From NCBI RefSeq assembly GCF_000739875.1, contig NZ_BBJR01000024.1:1-64000 (forward strand): a stretch of DNA of 64,000 nucleotides, written 5' to 3'. A program made the position numbers and the translations under genes. The notes under the pieces were generated by a model that saw only the letters and a list, made by a program, of their open reading frames with translations, did no database searches and was not told the DNA's origin. Numbering within the stretch: the first letter of the stretch is position 1; each line of letters starts with the position of its first letter. Of the stretch, positions 1-7,962 are shown piece after piece. The DNA is from Comamonas aquatica NBRC 14918. GTDB lineage: Bacteria > Pseudomonadota > Gammaproteobacteria > Burkholderiales > Burkholderiaceae_C.

Positions 1-333
1 CGCCCTTTCAGCCAGCAAAGGTACGGCTTCGTCATGCATTTTTAGTGCACACGCAACCGTAATCTGATCCAGCTTGAAGGCATGGGCCTAGCATCCTATC
101 CCGCAGCTGGATTGGTGGCGTGGCGTCGCCCTGGCAAGAAGCGGGCTTGCCGTTGTGGGCTGTGTAGGTTCCGCTGTCGTCGCTATTTTTTGAGCGGTGG
201 ATGGCTGTTGCAATCAGTGTGCAACCCCGCAGTTTTTCTGAAGTTTTGCAGCAGGCACAGCCATACGCACAAACGATGCGGGCGTTGCCAGACCCACGAC
301 AGGCACAGGAGCTGGGTGCGATAACATCTGCCG
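1..333. other. No convincing gene at window edge
   Basis: Short open frames run through this stretch on both strands, but none has a recognisable domain, a ribosome binding site or codon use like its neighbours. It probably holds the upstream region of the EAL gene that follows. Confidence 0.5.
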
Positions 334-1128
334 ATGCTTCTTCAACCCAAGTCTTCGTTACCGCCCTGTAAAGGCTGTCATGACCGTCCCCCGCTGGGCC
401 TGGCATTCAGTATGGCCTTTCAACCGATCGTGGACGTGCGTGATCAAACCGTTTTTGCTTACGAGGCCCTGGTGCGTGGGCTGGATGGCAGCGGCGCGGG
501 GCAGATTCTGAGTCAGGTGAATGCGGACAACCGTTACCAGTTCGATCAGGCCTGCCGCGTCAAGGCTGTGAGTTTGGCAGCACGTCTGGGCGTCCCCTGC
601 CATGTCAGCATCAATTTTTTGCCGAACGCCGTATACGAGCCTGCAGCCTGCATTCGCACCACCTTGGAAGCGGCGCAGCAGCACCAGTTTCCAACCAGCC
701 ACCTTATTTTTGAAATCACCGAGAACGCGCGCGTGGTTGACAAAGACCACCTCAAGCGCATCATGCAGGAGTACCGCCGGCGCGGCTTCAAGACGGCAAT
801 CGATGATTTCGGTGCGGGTTACGCCGGCCTCAACCTGCTTGCTGAGTTCCAGCCCGACATCATCAAGCTGGACATGGAGTTGGTGCGCCAGATCGACACC
901 AACCCTGTTCGTCGTGCCATCGTCCAAGGCATTCTGGACGTGTGCCAGGCACTGTCGATCGAAGTGATTGCGGAAGGTGTGGAGACCGATGCCGAGTACC
1001 ACACGTTGTGCGCGATGGGGGTGCATTACTTCCAGGGCTATCTGTTTGCCAAACCAGCCTTTGAGCAGTTGCCTGTTGTGACGTGGCCTGCTGGCTGCGA
1101 GCTGTCTGAAACTGGCGCAGGCATATAG
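334..1128 (+). CDS. Standalone EAL-domain cyclic-di-GMP phosphodiesterase
   Basis: This 264-residue protein is essentially one EAL domain with no sensor or membrane segment, so it is probably cytoplasmic and hydrolyses c-di-GMP to pGpG. The catalytic set looks complete: E44 of EALVRG, N94, E127 of FEITE, D157-D158 of DDFGAGY, K178, E214 of AEGVET and Q234. The spacings match active EAL enzymes of the RocR type after N94. The start is uncertain: ATG at 334 has no good Shine-Dalgarno, and an internal ATG at 412 would begin MAFQPIV right at the domain edge. A GGDEF cyclase lies about 4 kb downstream, but nothing links the two as an operon. Confidence 0.88.
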   Translation: MLLQPKSSLPPCKGCHDRPPLGLAFSMAFQPIVDVRDQTVFAYEALVRGLDGSGAGQILSQVNADNRYQFDQACRVKAVSLAARLGVPCHVSINFLPNAVYEPAACIRTTLEAAQQHQFPTSHLIFEITENARVVDKDHLKRIMQEYRRRGFKTAIDDFGAGYAGLNLLAEFQPDIIKLDMELVRQIDTNPVRRAIVQGILDVCQALSIEVIAEGVETDAEYHTLCAMGVHYFQGYLFAKPAFEQLPVVTWPAGCELSETGAGI

Positions 1129-1429
1129 GCCTGAATGCCGCAGCGCGGTCGGTCGTGTGTGCCGCGCGCTGCGCGACTTGGCATATACTGGTCTCGCGCG
1201 CTAAATTTGTTCTTCGCCCCTCTAGCGCACGTCTGACACCTCCGTAGCCCCTTGGCCGTTGGTAGTTCCCTTCTTTGAGAAGCGTGCGACTGTCACTCTC
1301 CCTTCCCGGCGAATCTCTGCAGATCTCTTCTTCGTTCGATCTGCCCAGCCCCTGATCTACCAGGGTCCGCTGTCTCCCTATTTACTCGATGGACATTGCT
1401 CACAAGCAGGGCGTGCCCGTCCGTATGCC
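1129..1429 (+). promoter_or_regulatory. Leader region of the small-protein/infA/RRM block
   Basis: This gap has no supported gene. A TATACT-like -10 element lies near 1183-1189, followed by a long, T- and C-rich transcribed-looking leader of more than 200 nt before the ATG at 1430. The reading frame of the downstream gene stays open through it, but the translation looks non-coding. A long leader would suit a gene controlled by RNA structure or cold. That is inference only. Confidence 0.3.
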
Positions 1430-1648
1430 ATGCTGCAAAAACCTATCAAAGAGCAGGTGGGCAACTACGTTGTTACACCCTTCAGTCACCTCGACGCATC
1501 CGGCCAGTTTGCTGCATCGGTATCTATCCGACGCGGTGTCTATGACCGTGTCTTCCGATTCATTCCGCAGTTCACCAGCGAGAGCCTGGCCAACAGCTAT
1601 GCGCTCGATCAGGCACGCACGATGCTGCTGGCCAACGCACTGAACTAA
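1430..1648 (+). CDS. Small conserved-looking protein, paralogue of 2821-3057
   Basis: A 72-residue protein of unknown function. It shares an arrangement with the 78-residue product of 2821-3057: Y..TP, then ASG, then SIR.G, then the block [10 protein letters not shown], and a C-terminal helix with YA..Q....L. There is no signal peptide, membrane segment or cysteine. The frame stays open upstream to 1259, but the shared region begins close to the ATG at 1430, which was chosen as the start. It lies 31 nt before infA and is probably cotranscribed with it and the following RRM gene. The company of translation and RNA-binding genes suggests an RNA- or ribosome-related role, but no function is assigned. 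Confidence 0.7.
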   Translation: MLQKPIKEQVGNYVVTPFSHLDASGQFAASVSIRRGVYDRVFRFIPQFTSESLANSYALDQARTMLLANALN

Positions 1649-1679
1649 ACCTGTTTATCGCCACTCATCTGGAGGCACC

Positions 1680-1946
1680 TTGGCAAAAGAAGAACTCATT
1701 GAAATGCAAGGTCGGGTGGAAGAAGTTCTGCCCGATACGCGCTTTCGCGTAAAGCTGGACAACGGGCACGAACTGATTGCCTATTCGGGCGGCAAGATGC
1801 GCAAGCATCGGATTCGCGTCTTGGCGGGCGACAAGGTCACTGTCGAGATGTCGCCCTACGACCTGAACAAAGGGCGGGTGACCTTCCGCCACATCGAGAC
1901 GCGGATGAACGCGACCCCCGGTGGTCCCAAGCGTCGTCCCCGTTGA
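1680..1946 (+). CDS. infA: Translation initiation factor IF-1
   Basis: The 88-residue product is a clear S1/OB-fold IF-1. It opens [18 protein letters not shown] and carries [33 protein letters not shown] and a basic tail rich in R and P. IF-1 binds the 30S A site and helps initiation fidelity. The start codon is TTG, placed 5 nt after a GGAGG Shine-Dalgarno at 1671-1675. The tail ([12 protein letters not shown]) is longer than that of the usual 72-residue form. Many betaproteobacteria carry one infA with the ribosomal protein genes and a second elsewhere; the context here (small protein, RRM genes) fits the second copy. Confidence 0.95.
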   Translation: MAKEELIEMQGRVEEVLPDTRFRVKLDNGHELIAYSGGKMRKHRIRVLAGDKVTVEMSPYDLNKGRVTFRHIETRMNATPGGPKRRPR

Positions 1947-1994
1947 TTTTTGGGCTGTCCTGGCACAAAGGTCCGTCCTTCTTGAAAGTACCCT

Positions 1995-2246
1995 ATGCAA
2001 AACAAACTCTACATCAGTAACTTGGCCTTCTCGATCGACAGCGATGCACTGCGCAAGCTGTTGACCAACTATGGCGTGGTGCTGTCATCCCAGGTCATCT
2101 TGCAGCGTGACACTGGCCGCTCGCGCGGTTTTGCCTTTGTGGAGATGTCCACGGAAGAAGAGGCGCAAGCCGCAGTGCAGGGCTTGAATGGTCAGCCCAC
2201 CGAGGGGCGCGCGCTGAGCGTGGCGATTGCTCGCGATCGCAGCTAA
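1995..2246 (+). CDS. RRM-family RNA-binding protein (no Gly/Arg tail)
   Basis: The 83-residue protein is a single RNA recognition motif. RNP2 is LYISNLAF (residues 4-11) and RNP1 is RGFAFVEM, with a final beta strand ALSVAIARDR. Proteins of this type bind single-stranded RNA and are often cold-induced in bacteria. It lacks the glycine/arginine tail found on its convergent paralogue at 2392-2709. It follows infA after 48 nt with no terminator between them, and a strong hairpin with a T-run begins 23 nt after its stop. Confidence 0.92.
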   Translation: MQNKLYISNLAFSIDSDALRKLLTNYGVVLSSQVILQRDTGRSRGFAFVEMSTEEEAQAAVQGLNGQPTEGRALSVAIARDRS

Positions 2247-2269
2247 AGCACCTGTAGCTACAAGCGCAG

Positions 2270-2304
2270 CCCCCGCGGATGAAAGTCCGCAGGGGGTTTT
2301 CTTT
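2270..2304 (+). terminator. Intrinsic terminator after the first RRM gene
   Basis: The arms are CCCCCGCGGA and TCCGC-A-GGGGG, a 10-bp stem with one bulged A and a 6-nt loop, followed directly by TTTTCTTT. It closes the plus-strand small-protein/infA/RRM unit. Confidence 0.85.
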
Positions 2305-2332
2305 GGGCATTTGATGCTTGTCGGCTGCCAAC

Positions 2333-2365
2333 AAAAAGCCCCTGTCAGCAAGTGCTGGCAGGGGC
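2333..2365 (-). terminator. Intrinsic terminator of the convergent RRM gene
   Basis: A stem of GCCCCTGTCAGC with GCTGGCAGGGGC (12 bp, one G-U wobble) and a 4-nt loop. Read on the minus strand it is followed by five T residues. It lies 27 nt past the stop of the minus-strand RRM gene. Confidence 0.85.
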
Positions 2366-2391
2366 CTTGAGATCTAGAGCCTCAAGAGCTT

Positions 2392-2709
2392 TTAGTAGCG
2401 GTTATTGCCACCGCGGTAACCGCCACCGCCGTTGTTGCTGCGGTAGCCGCCGCCGGATTCTTCGCGGGGGCGTGCAACGTTGACGAGCATGTTGCGGCCA
2501 TTCAGAGGTTGGTCATGCAGGCCTTGGATGGCAGCTTGCGCTTCTTGCTCGGTCGACATTTCAACAAAGCCAAAACCCTTGGAACGGTCGGAATCGCGCT
2601 CCATCATGACCTTGGCAGAGGTCACATTACCGAATTCGGCAAATTGTTGCTCCAGATCGTGGTCGCGAACGTTGTAAGAAAGATTGCCTACGTACAGTTT
2701 GGTTGTCAT
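2392..2709 (-). CDS. RRM-family RNA-binding protein with Gly/Arg/Tyr-rich tail
   Basis: The 105-residue protein has an N-terminal RRM (RNP2 LYVGNLSY, RNP1 KGFGFVEM). A low-complexity tail from about residue 84 carries repeated GGGYR-like units ending GGNNRY. Such tails add non-specific RNA binding and chaperone-like behaviour in cold-inducible RRM proteins. It faces the tail-less RRM gene at 1995-2246, with a terminator for each between them. A paralogue of the small protein at 1430 lies just upstream of it (2821-3057), so the local gene order mirrors the plus-strand arm. Confidence 0.92.
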   Translation of the reverse strand: MTTKLYVGNLSYNVRDHDLEQQFAEFGNVTSAKVMMERDSDRSKGFGFVEMSTEQEAQAAIQGLHDQPLNGRNMLVNVARPREESGGGYRSNNGGGGYRGGNNRY

Positions 2710-2820
2710 GGTGTAACTCTATGAAGTTGGGGTGATCCTGGGAGATGTCCAAGGATCAAAGGGTGCAAAGCGCCCGTGTACGGGTTGGCCTTTGGGTGTG
2801 GAGCGCCGCAAGCTCGGTTG

Positions 2821-3057
2821 TCAGTCGGGCAGGCCGGGCAGGTGCAAATAGCTTTTGCCTTGCTCAATGGCATAGCGAATGGCGGCAGCAGGAGATCGAA
2901 ACAGGGGAATGAAGCGAAACACCCGGTCGTGTGAGCAAGAGCCTTTGCCGCTGCGAATGGAAAGCGGTGCTGTGTAAGAGCCGCTGGCGGTCATTGCGGC
3001 GGCAGGCGTGAGTGCGTAGCGGCCGATGACTTGAGAGATAGCAGGAGAGTGGATCAA
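2821..3057 (-). CDS. Small protein, paralogue of the 72-residue protein at 1430
   Basis: A 78-residue protein of unknown function. It shares [20 protein letters not shown] and YA..Q with the product of 1430-1648. A short insert with GSCSH sits before the DRVFRFIP block. There is no signal peptide or membrane helix. It is upstream of and in line with the minus-strand RRM gene, 111 nt away, so the two may be transcribed together. The repeated pairing of this family with RRM genes is the main clue to its role. Confidence 0.7.
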   Translation of the reverse strand: MIHSPAISQVIGRYALTPAAAMTASGSYTAPLSIRSGKGSCSHDRVFRFIPLFRSPAAAIRYAIEQGKSYLHLPGLPD

Positions 3058-3559
3058 GAGAGACGCGTTGGGTTAGGCAGACGCGCGAATAACAGGCTCA
3101 AAAGCAAGCCGCTTATACGTTTTGGGGTGCGGAAAGTAGGATCCAAGCTGCAGCGGCATGCTTGGTCATTTCTCAATGACAACCAGAAGTCATTGAAAAC
3201 AAGGAGTTGAAAATCGTCTGGTGCGATGTGGGTTGCGCTTGGGGCGCTGCACTTTGGTGTGCTGTATAAGTTGTTGCGTTGCAGCAAATTGGCCGCAACT
3301 ATAACAGTATTCGGTGCAAAGGCATGGCCTTTCTTTTCTTGTGTAGGGTCGCAATGCCCTCAGGGCTCAGGTGTCTGGGTGATGTCAAGTCTCCGTTGCT
3401 GCAAACGGGCACGCTGGCGTGTGGAAACTCGCAGTGCACGATGGCTTGCGCGGAGGTTCGCCATGCAATGCTGTGTGCGAAAGCTATGCCCAGAGACGCG
3501 GGCGGCCCTGCAAATCACGCAGCATCTGTGGGATAGGTGGGCCTGTGCCAGACTACGGC
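3058..3559. other. Gene-free, relatively AT-rich spacer
   Basis: About 500 bp with no supported gene. It is richer in A and T than its surroundings and must contain the promoter of the minus-strand small-protein/RRM pair and that of the plus-strand FemAB-like gene. Open frames here have no domain and atypical composition. No repeat or hairpin of note was seen. Confidence 0.5.
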
Positions 3560-4723
3560 ATGACTCAAAAAGGGCGGTATACGGCGAGCTGGGTGGATGC
3601 GCTTGGCCATGTCGAAGAAGACGCGTGGCAGGTACTGGCCGGTGGCCATCCATTCACCAGCCACGCATTTCTTCAGCTGCTGGAAACAACGGGCTGTGTC
3701 GGCGCAAAGACCGGGTGGCATGCCCGCCACTTGCTGCTGTACGAGGAGGGCGTCTTGGTGGCAGCAGCCCCCAGCTATTTCAAGACCCACTCCCGTGGGG
3801 AGTTTGTGTTTGACCAGGCCTGGGCCCAGGCGTTTGAGGCGCATGGTCTGTCCTATTACCCCAAGCTGGTGGTGGCCGTTCCGTTTACGCCCGTCCAAGG
3901 TCCCAGGCTATTGGCCAAGGATGAGGCTGCGCGCCGTGCCTTGGCGCACGAGCTGGCGGCGGCGTGCGACGTCGTGCATGCCTCTTCGGCGCATGTGCTG
4001 TTCACCGCGCCGCAGGACCGGGCAGCCCTGGTTGAGGCTGGCTTCATGCTGCGCGAAAACGTGCAGTTCCATTGGCGGAACGACGGCTACACATGCACTG
4101 AAGACTTCCTGGCCCGACTCTCCCAGGACAAGCGCAAGAAGCTGCGGCAAGACACCCGGTATGTGACCAGTGCCGGAATCACTTACCGGTGGTTGGAGGG
4201 CGCACAGCTGCAGCGGGAGCACCTGGAGTTCTTCTATGCCTGCTATGTCAATACCTATACCGAGCATTGGTCGCAGCCCTATCTGTGCCTGGAGTTCTTT
4301 CTCCGGGCCCATGCGGAGCGTGTGTTGGACTTGGTGCTGATCCTGGCGGAACGTGACGGGGCACCGGTGGCGGTGGCGCTGAATGTGCGTGAGGGCAAGA
4401 CCCTGTATGGGCGCCACTGGGGCACGACGGAGTTCGTCAAGGGCCTGCACTTCGAGACTTGCTATATGCAATCGATTGCCTACTGCATTCAGCACGGCCT
4501 TGAATTTTTTGAGGGAGGGGCCCAGGGCGAACACAAGATGGCCCGCGGGCTGTTGCCGGTGAAGATGTTTTCGGCCCACTGGGTGGCTGACCGCCGGTTT
4601 GCCGCGGCCATCGACCACTTCCTGCAGCGGGAGACGGTGGCTGTTGACGGCTATGTCGATGAGTTGCAGCGCGCCAACCCGTTCAAGGTGGATGCAAAAA
4701 GCAGGGGGGGCCGGGGCGCCTAG
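3560..4723 (+). CDS. FemAB/GNAT-like protein (peptidogalycan biosynthesis family)
   Basis: The 387-residue protein resembles the large GNAT-fold family once called DUF482, or peptidogalycan biosynthesis/recognition proteins, related to FemAB aminoacyl-transferases. Supporting features are the N-terminal SWVDALG...F.S..FL..LE, the central LSQDKRKKLRQD segment, the GRHWG motif and EFFEGGAQGEHKMARG near the C-terminus. No signal peptide or transmembrane segment is visible. The substrate is unknown. The start at 3560 was chosen because the family N-terminus begins there; the open frame extends upstream in unlike sequence. Its 3' end overlaps the convergent GGDEF gene by 4 nt. Confidence 0.8.
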   Translation: MTQKGRYTASWVDALGHVEEDAWQVLAGGHPFTSHAFLQLLETTGCVGAKTGWHARHLLLYEEGVLVAAAPSYFKTHSRGEFVFDQAWAQAFEAHGLSYYPKLVVAVPFTPVQGPRLLAKDEAARRALAHELAAACDVVHASSAHVLFTAPQDRAALVEAGFMLRENVQFHWRNDGYTCTEDFLARLSQDKRKKLRQDTRYVTSAGITYRWLEGAQLQREHLEFFYACYVNTYTEHWSQPYLCLEFFLRAHAERVLDLVLILAERDGAPVAVALNVREGKTLYGRHWGTTEFVKGLHFETCYMQSIAYCIQHGLEFFEGGAQGEHKMARGLLPVKMFSAHWVADRRFAAAIDHFLQRETVAVDGYVDELQRANPFKVDAKSRGGRGA

Positions 4724-6048
4724 GGCGTGGCCGCTGCCACTTGATTGCGCCCGCTGCGCTTGGCTTGGTACAGGGCGCGGTCGGCCATGTCGACCAGCGC
4801 GGTGGTCGATGCCGTCAAGGCTGTACCGCTGGCGCAGGCGACGCCAATGCTGATGGTGATGCGCACCAGGCCGGTGTTTTCGTTGCCCAGTGACATGTTT
4901 TCCACCTGCTGCCGGATGAATTCCGCCAGCTTGGCGGCAGAGGGCAGATCGGTGTCCGGCAGCAAGACCGCAAACTCCTCGCCGCCATAACGTGCGACCA
5001 GGCTGCCGGTGCGCTGGATGCGGTGTGCCAAGATGCTGGCAAGGCGCTTGAGCACTTCGTCCCCAAAGGGGTGGCCGTGGGTGTCGTTGAGGCGCTTGAA
5101 GTGGTCCACATCCAGCATCAGCAGCGACAGTGGAGTTTTGGAGCGGTGCGCGCGCTGCCACTCGGACTCCAGCACTTCATCGAAGCGGCGGCGGTTGGCC
5201 AGGCCGGTCAGCGCGTCCTTGATCGCCAGCGACTCCAGGTGCTGGGTGAGCTGCTTCAAGGCTTCCTGCTGTTGCCGGGATTCCGTCACATCGACATGGG
5301 AGAGAAAGTTGCTGCCATTGGTCTGGGTGCCACGCAGCTCCACCACGCGCACCCAGCGGTTGTTGGGCAGTGCCAGCACGTAGGGGGCGCCTGAAAAGCG
5401 CTGGTGTTCCTTGAGGAGACCCAGGCTGGCGACATACTCCGCCGTGGGGACTTCGTGTTGCCAGGCCTGGGTGTAGAGCTGTGCAAAATCGCGCAGCTTC
5501 AACGCATCGGTGCTGGGCAGCCCGTAAAGCTCCAGAAATGCGTGGTTGGCCCAGATGGCACGACCGATCTCATCAACCATCAAGATCCCGTCCGCCAGGC
5601 TTTCCAGTGCCATGGCTGTGTCTGGCAGGATTTGTGTGGGCAGTGGCTTGGTGTCAGGATTGATGCGGTCCTGCATGCCGGTCAGCAGCGGTGCCGTTTT
5701 GCGCCATAGCCGGACGCGTCCATAGGCACCCAGTGGCAGGGACGCCACGCGCACGCGGTAGTCGTGGTGGTCAAACTCAAACGCCCGCAACTGGTTGCGG
5801 TGCCGCAGCACACCTTCCTCGATGTAGCGATCGATCTGTGGCAACTCCTCGGCCGAGAGCCTTTGCAGATAGAAACGCCGCAGGTTATCGCGGTAGTCTT
5901 CCCCGACATGGACGTGGCCAGCATGCTCTGGAAAGAACTGCAGAAAGGTGTCGTTCCAAACGAGTGCCTTGTCCTCTGCATCAAAAATGCAGATGGCCAC
6001 CTCCAGCTGGTCGAGGGCTACTGCTATTGGTTTGAGGATTGAGATCAA
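4720..6048 (-). CDS. PAS-PAS-GGDEF diguanylate cyclase
   Basis: The 442-residue cytoplasmic protein has an N-terminal PAS-like domain (about 10-120), a second PAS (about 145-255) and a GGDEF domain (about 275-437). The active-site motif is GGEEF at 355-359 with DVDHFKRLND before it, so it should make c-di-GMP from GTP. The inhibitory I-site, expected as RxxD five residues before the motif, reads RTGS (346-349), so product feedback at this site is probably lost. No membrane segment is present. It converges on the FemAB-like gene with overlapping ends. Confidence 0.93.
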   Translation of the reverse strand: MISILKPIAVALDQLEVAICIFDAEDKALVWNDTFLQFFPEHAGHVHVGEDYRDNLRRFYLQRLSAEELPQIDRYIEEGVLRHRNQLRAFEFDHHDYRVRVASLPLGAYGRVRLWRKTAPLLTGMQDRINPDTKPLPTQILPDTAMALESLADGILMVDEIGRAIWANHAFLELYGLPSTDALKLRDFAQLYTQAWQHEVPTAEYVASLGLLKEHQRFSGAPYVLALPNNRWVRVVELRGTQTNGSNFLSHVDVTESRQQQEALKQLTQHLESLAIKDALTGLANRRRFDEVLESEWQRAHRSKTPLSLLMLDVDHFKRLNDTHGHPFGDEVLKRLASILAHRIQRTGSLVARYGGEEFAVLLPDTDLPSAAKLAEFIRQQVENMSLGNENTGLVRITISIGVACASGTALTASTTALVDMADRALYQAKRSGRNQVAAATP

Positions 6049-6649
6049 GTGGGGCTATCCAAAAAGCTGTCTGAGTCTAGCTTGTAAGTTTTTTGTAACG
6101 ACCCATGCTAAACCCGTGTAACACCCGCCATCCGCGGGGTCTGCCATCGCCATGCGCGTATGCGTCGGACGGGGCCCTTGCCTGGGTAGGTGTGCGCTGA
6201 CGGCAGCCTGTCCACAGGATAGGCATTAAAAGTGGTGCTGGCGCTGATGGGGAAAGCGCAGGCAGCTATGGAAGTTGATAGCGCGAACGTGCAGGAGCAG
6301 ACGCTGTACGGTGTGCAACGGGCACAGGGAGGTGGGACGCCACAAGTCGCGTGCGCGTCACCAAACATTACAAATTACCTGTGACGCAGGATTGGGGTGA
6401 ATGCCGGCTCCATCGAAGGCCCTGAGCGGCTTGGTGGCAACGGGCTGCTCCAGCTGATGCCGGGTGGTGTCTGATGGGGGCGTGGGCCAGCACCCATTAC
6501 GTCGGTCCCACGCCGAGGGCGGCACATGCTTGTTCTGGGTGTGGCTGGGGTGGCTGCAGTTCGTGCCACAAAAAAAGCCCAACCGGCAGGTTGGGCTTGG
6601 TGGGCTGCGCTCCAGGCTGGACCAGGGAGCGCAGCAATTGCAGCGTGGT
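6049..6649. other. 600-bp spacer with no supported gene
   Basis: Open frames on both strands lack domains and good starts. The left part should hold the promoter of the minus-strand cyclase gene, and the right end holds the terminator of the Bug-protein gene (6570-6597). No repeats or RNA gene were recognised. Confidence 0.5.
6570..6597 (-). terminator. Intrinsic terminator of the Bug solute-binding gene
   Basis: A 9-bp stem, AGCCCAACC with GGTTGGGCT, and a GGCA-type loop. On the minus strand it is followed by a run of at least six T residues. It lies about 50 nt past the stop codon at 6650. Confidence 0.88.
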
Positions 6650-7630
6650 TTATTGGATGGTGGCGCCCGAGGCTTCCACCACGGCCTTGGAGTTGGCGAA
6701 GTCTGCGCGGTACATCTTGTCAAACTCGGCAATGCTCATGGCCTTGGGCTCGGCGCCTTGGGCCAGGATGGCTTCCTGGGTTTCGGGTTTGGCCAGCAGC
6801 TTGTTGACTTCGGCATTCATCTTGGCCGTGATGTCGGCCGGTGTGCCAGCCGGCATGAACAGGCCGTACCAGGTGCTGACATCAAAACCCTTCATGCCCT
6901 GTTCCTGCATGGTGGGCACATCGGGCAGCGAGGTGGACCGCTTGGCCGAGGTCACGGCCAGCGGGCGCAGCTTGCCGGCCTTGATCTGTGCAATGGCCGA
7001 AGGGATGGAGGAGACCAGCAGATCCACGTTGCCGGCAATCGCATCCATCAGCGCCGGGTTCGAGCCCTTGTAGGGCACGTGGGTCAGCTGCACGCCCGCT
7101 GCTTTTTCGAACATGTGACCGGCAATGTGGATGCTGGTGCCGTTGCCGGGCGAGCCGTAGGTGATCTTGGCGGGCGAGGCCTTGGCGGCGGCCACCACGT
7201 CGGCAATGCTCTTGTAGGGCGAATTCACGCTGGTGGCGATGATGACCGGGGTGTAGGCAATGTGGGCCACCGGCGTCAGGTCCTTGGTGGGGGTCCAGGG
7301 TAGGTTCTTGTACAGGTAGGGGCCGAGGATCAGGTTGTCCTTTTGGCCCATGACCATTTCATAGCCTGTGGCAGGGGCCTTGGCCGCCTCGGTGATGCCG
7401 ATGGTGCCGCCGGCGCCGGCCTTGTTCTCGGGAACAATGGTCCACTTGGTGGCTTCGGTGAGCTTGTTGGCGATCACGCGCGACAGGATGTCTGTACCGC
7501 CGCCGGGGGGGAAGGGGATGACCAGCCGGATGGGTTTGCCGGGGTATTGGTCTGCTGATTGTGCGAGCACGGGGGCGGCAGCGCCTGCGGCCAACGCCAG
7601 GGTCGTGCAGGTAATCAGTGTGCGGTACAT
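6650..7630 (-). CDS. Bug/TctC-family tricarboxylate-type solute-binding protein
   Basis: The 326-residue periplasmic protein has a cleavable signal peptide (hydrophobic LALAAGAAAPVLAQ, probable cut after AQ). It carries the Bug family start YPGKPIRLVIPFPPGGGTD and the later GSPGNGTSIH and VPYKGSNPALMD motifs. Bug proteins bind small carboxylates such as tricarboxylates, aromatic acids or nicotinate. The ATG at 7630 follows a GGAGA Shine-Dalgarno; the longer frame would need a TTG. No TctA/TctB membrane genes are nearby, which is common in Comamonadaceae and leaves the transporter partner unknown. Confidence 0.92.
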   Translation of the reverse strand: MYRTLITCTTLALAAGAAAPVLAQSADQYPGKPIRLVIPFPPGGGTDILSRVIANKLTEATKWTIVPENKAGAGGTIGITEAAKAPATGYEMVMGQKDNLILGPYLYKNLPWTPTKDLTPVAHIAYTPVIIATSVNSPYKSIADVVAAAKASPAKITYGSPGNGTSIHIAGHMFEKAAGVQLTHVPYKGSNPALMDAIAGNVDLLVSSIPSAIAQIKAGKLRPLAVTSAKRSTSLPDVPTMQEQGMKGFDVSTWYGLFMPAGTPADITAKMNAEVNKLLAKPETQEAILAQGAEPKAMSIAEFDKMYRADFANSKAVVEASGATIQ

Positions 7631-7962
7631 GAAGGTCTCCAAAAAACTCAGACATCAAAACTGCGGCTGGAGGCGCAAAGCACAGCGAGCCAGCCGCTTT
7701 CAAGCAGATTTGTGGGCCGTTGGATGGCACGGGGTGCAGGCCATCAGGCATGGAGTACCGGGTGAGCGGCCTGTTTGCACGCAGCCTGCAGGGGTGGCCT
7801 GCAGACTGATCACTGGCTGCAGACACCGATCAGATGGTGCAGCACTGTGTGGCCCACGTAGCGCAAACAGGTTCTTGGGATAGCCGAATGTTAGCGCTGG
7901 AATCCTTCTCAAAAGACGGATCGTGCAAAAAATGCCTGCTGTTGGTGCATCAAGGCCGGTGC
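7631..7962. other. Upstream region of the Bug-protein gene
   Basis: About 330 bp between two minus-strand genes. It should contain the Bug-gene promoter and the 3' end of the SDR transcript. No gene, repeat or clear terminator was recognised. Confidence 0.4.

Noticed and set aside
1259-1429. Upstream extension of the small protein at 1430
   Set aside because: The frame is open, but the paralogue's similarity starts only near 1430 and the extension looks like leader sequence.
3226-3813. Plus-strand frame overlapping the FemAB-like gene
   Set aside because: Cysteine- and arginine-rich translation without a family; the overlapping frame at 3560 has clear family motifs.
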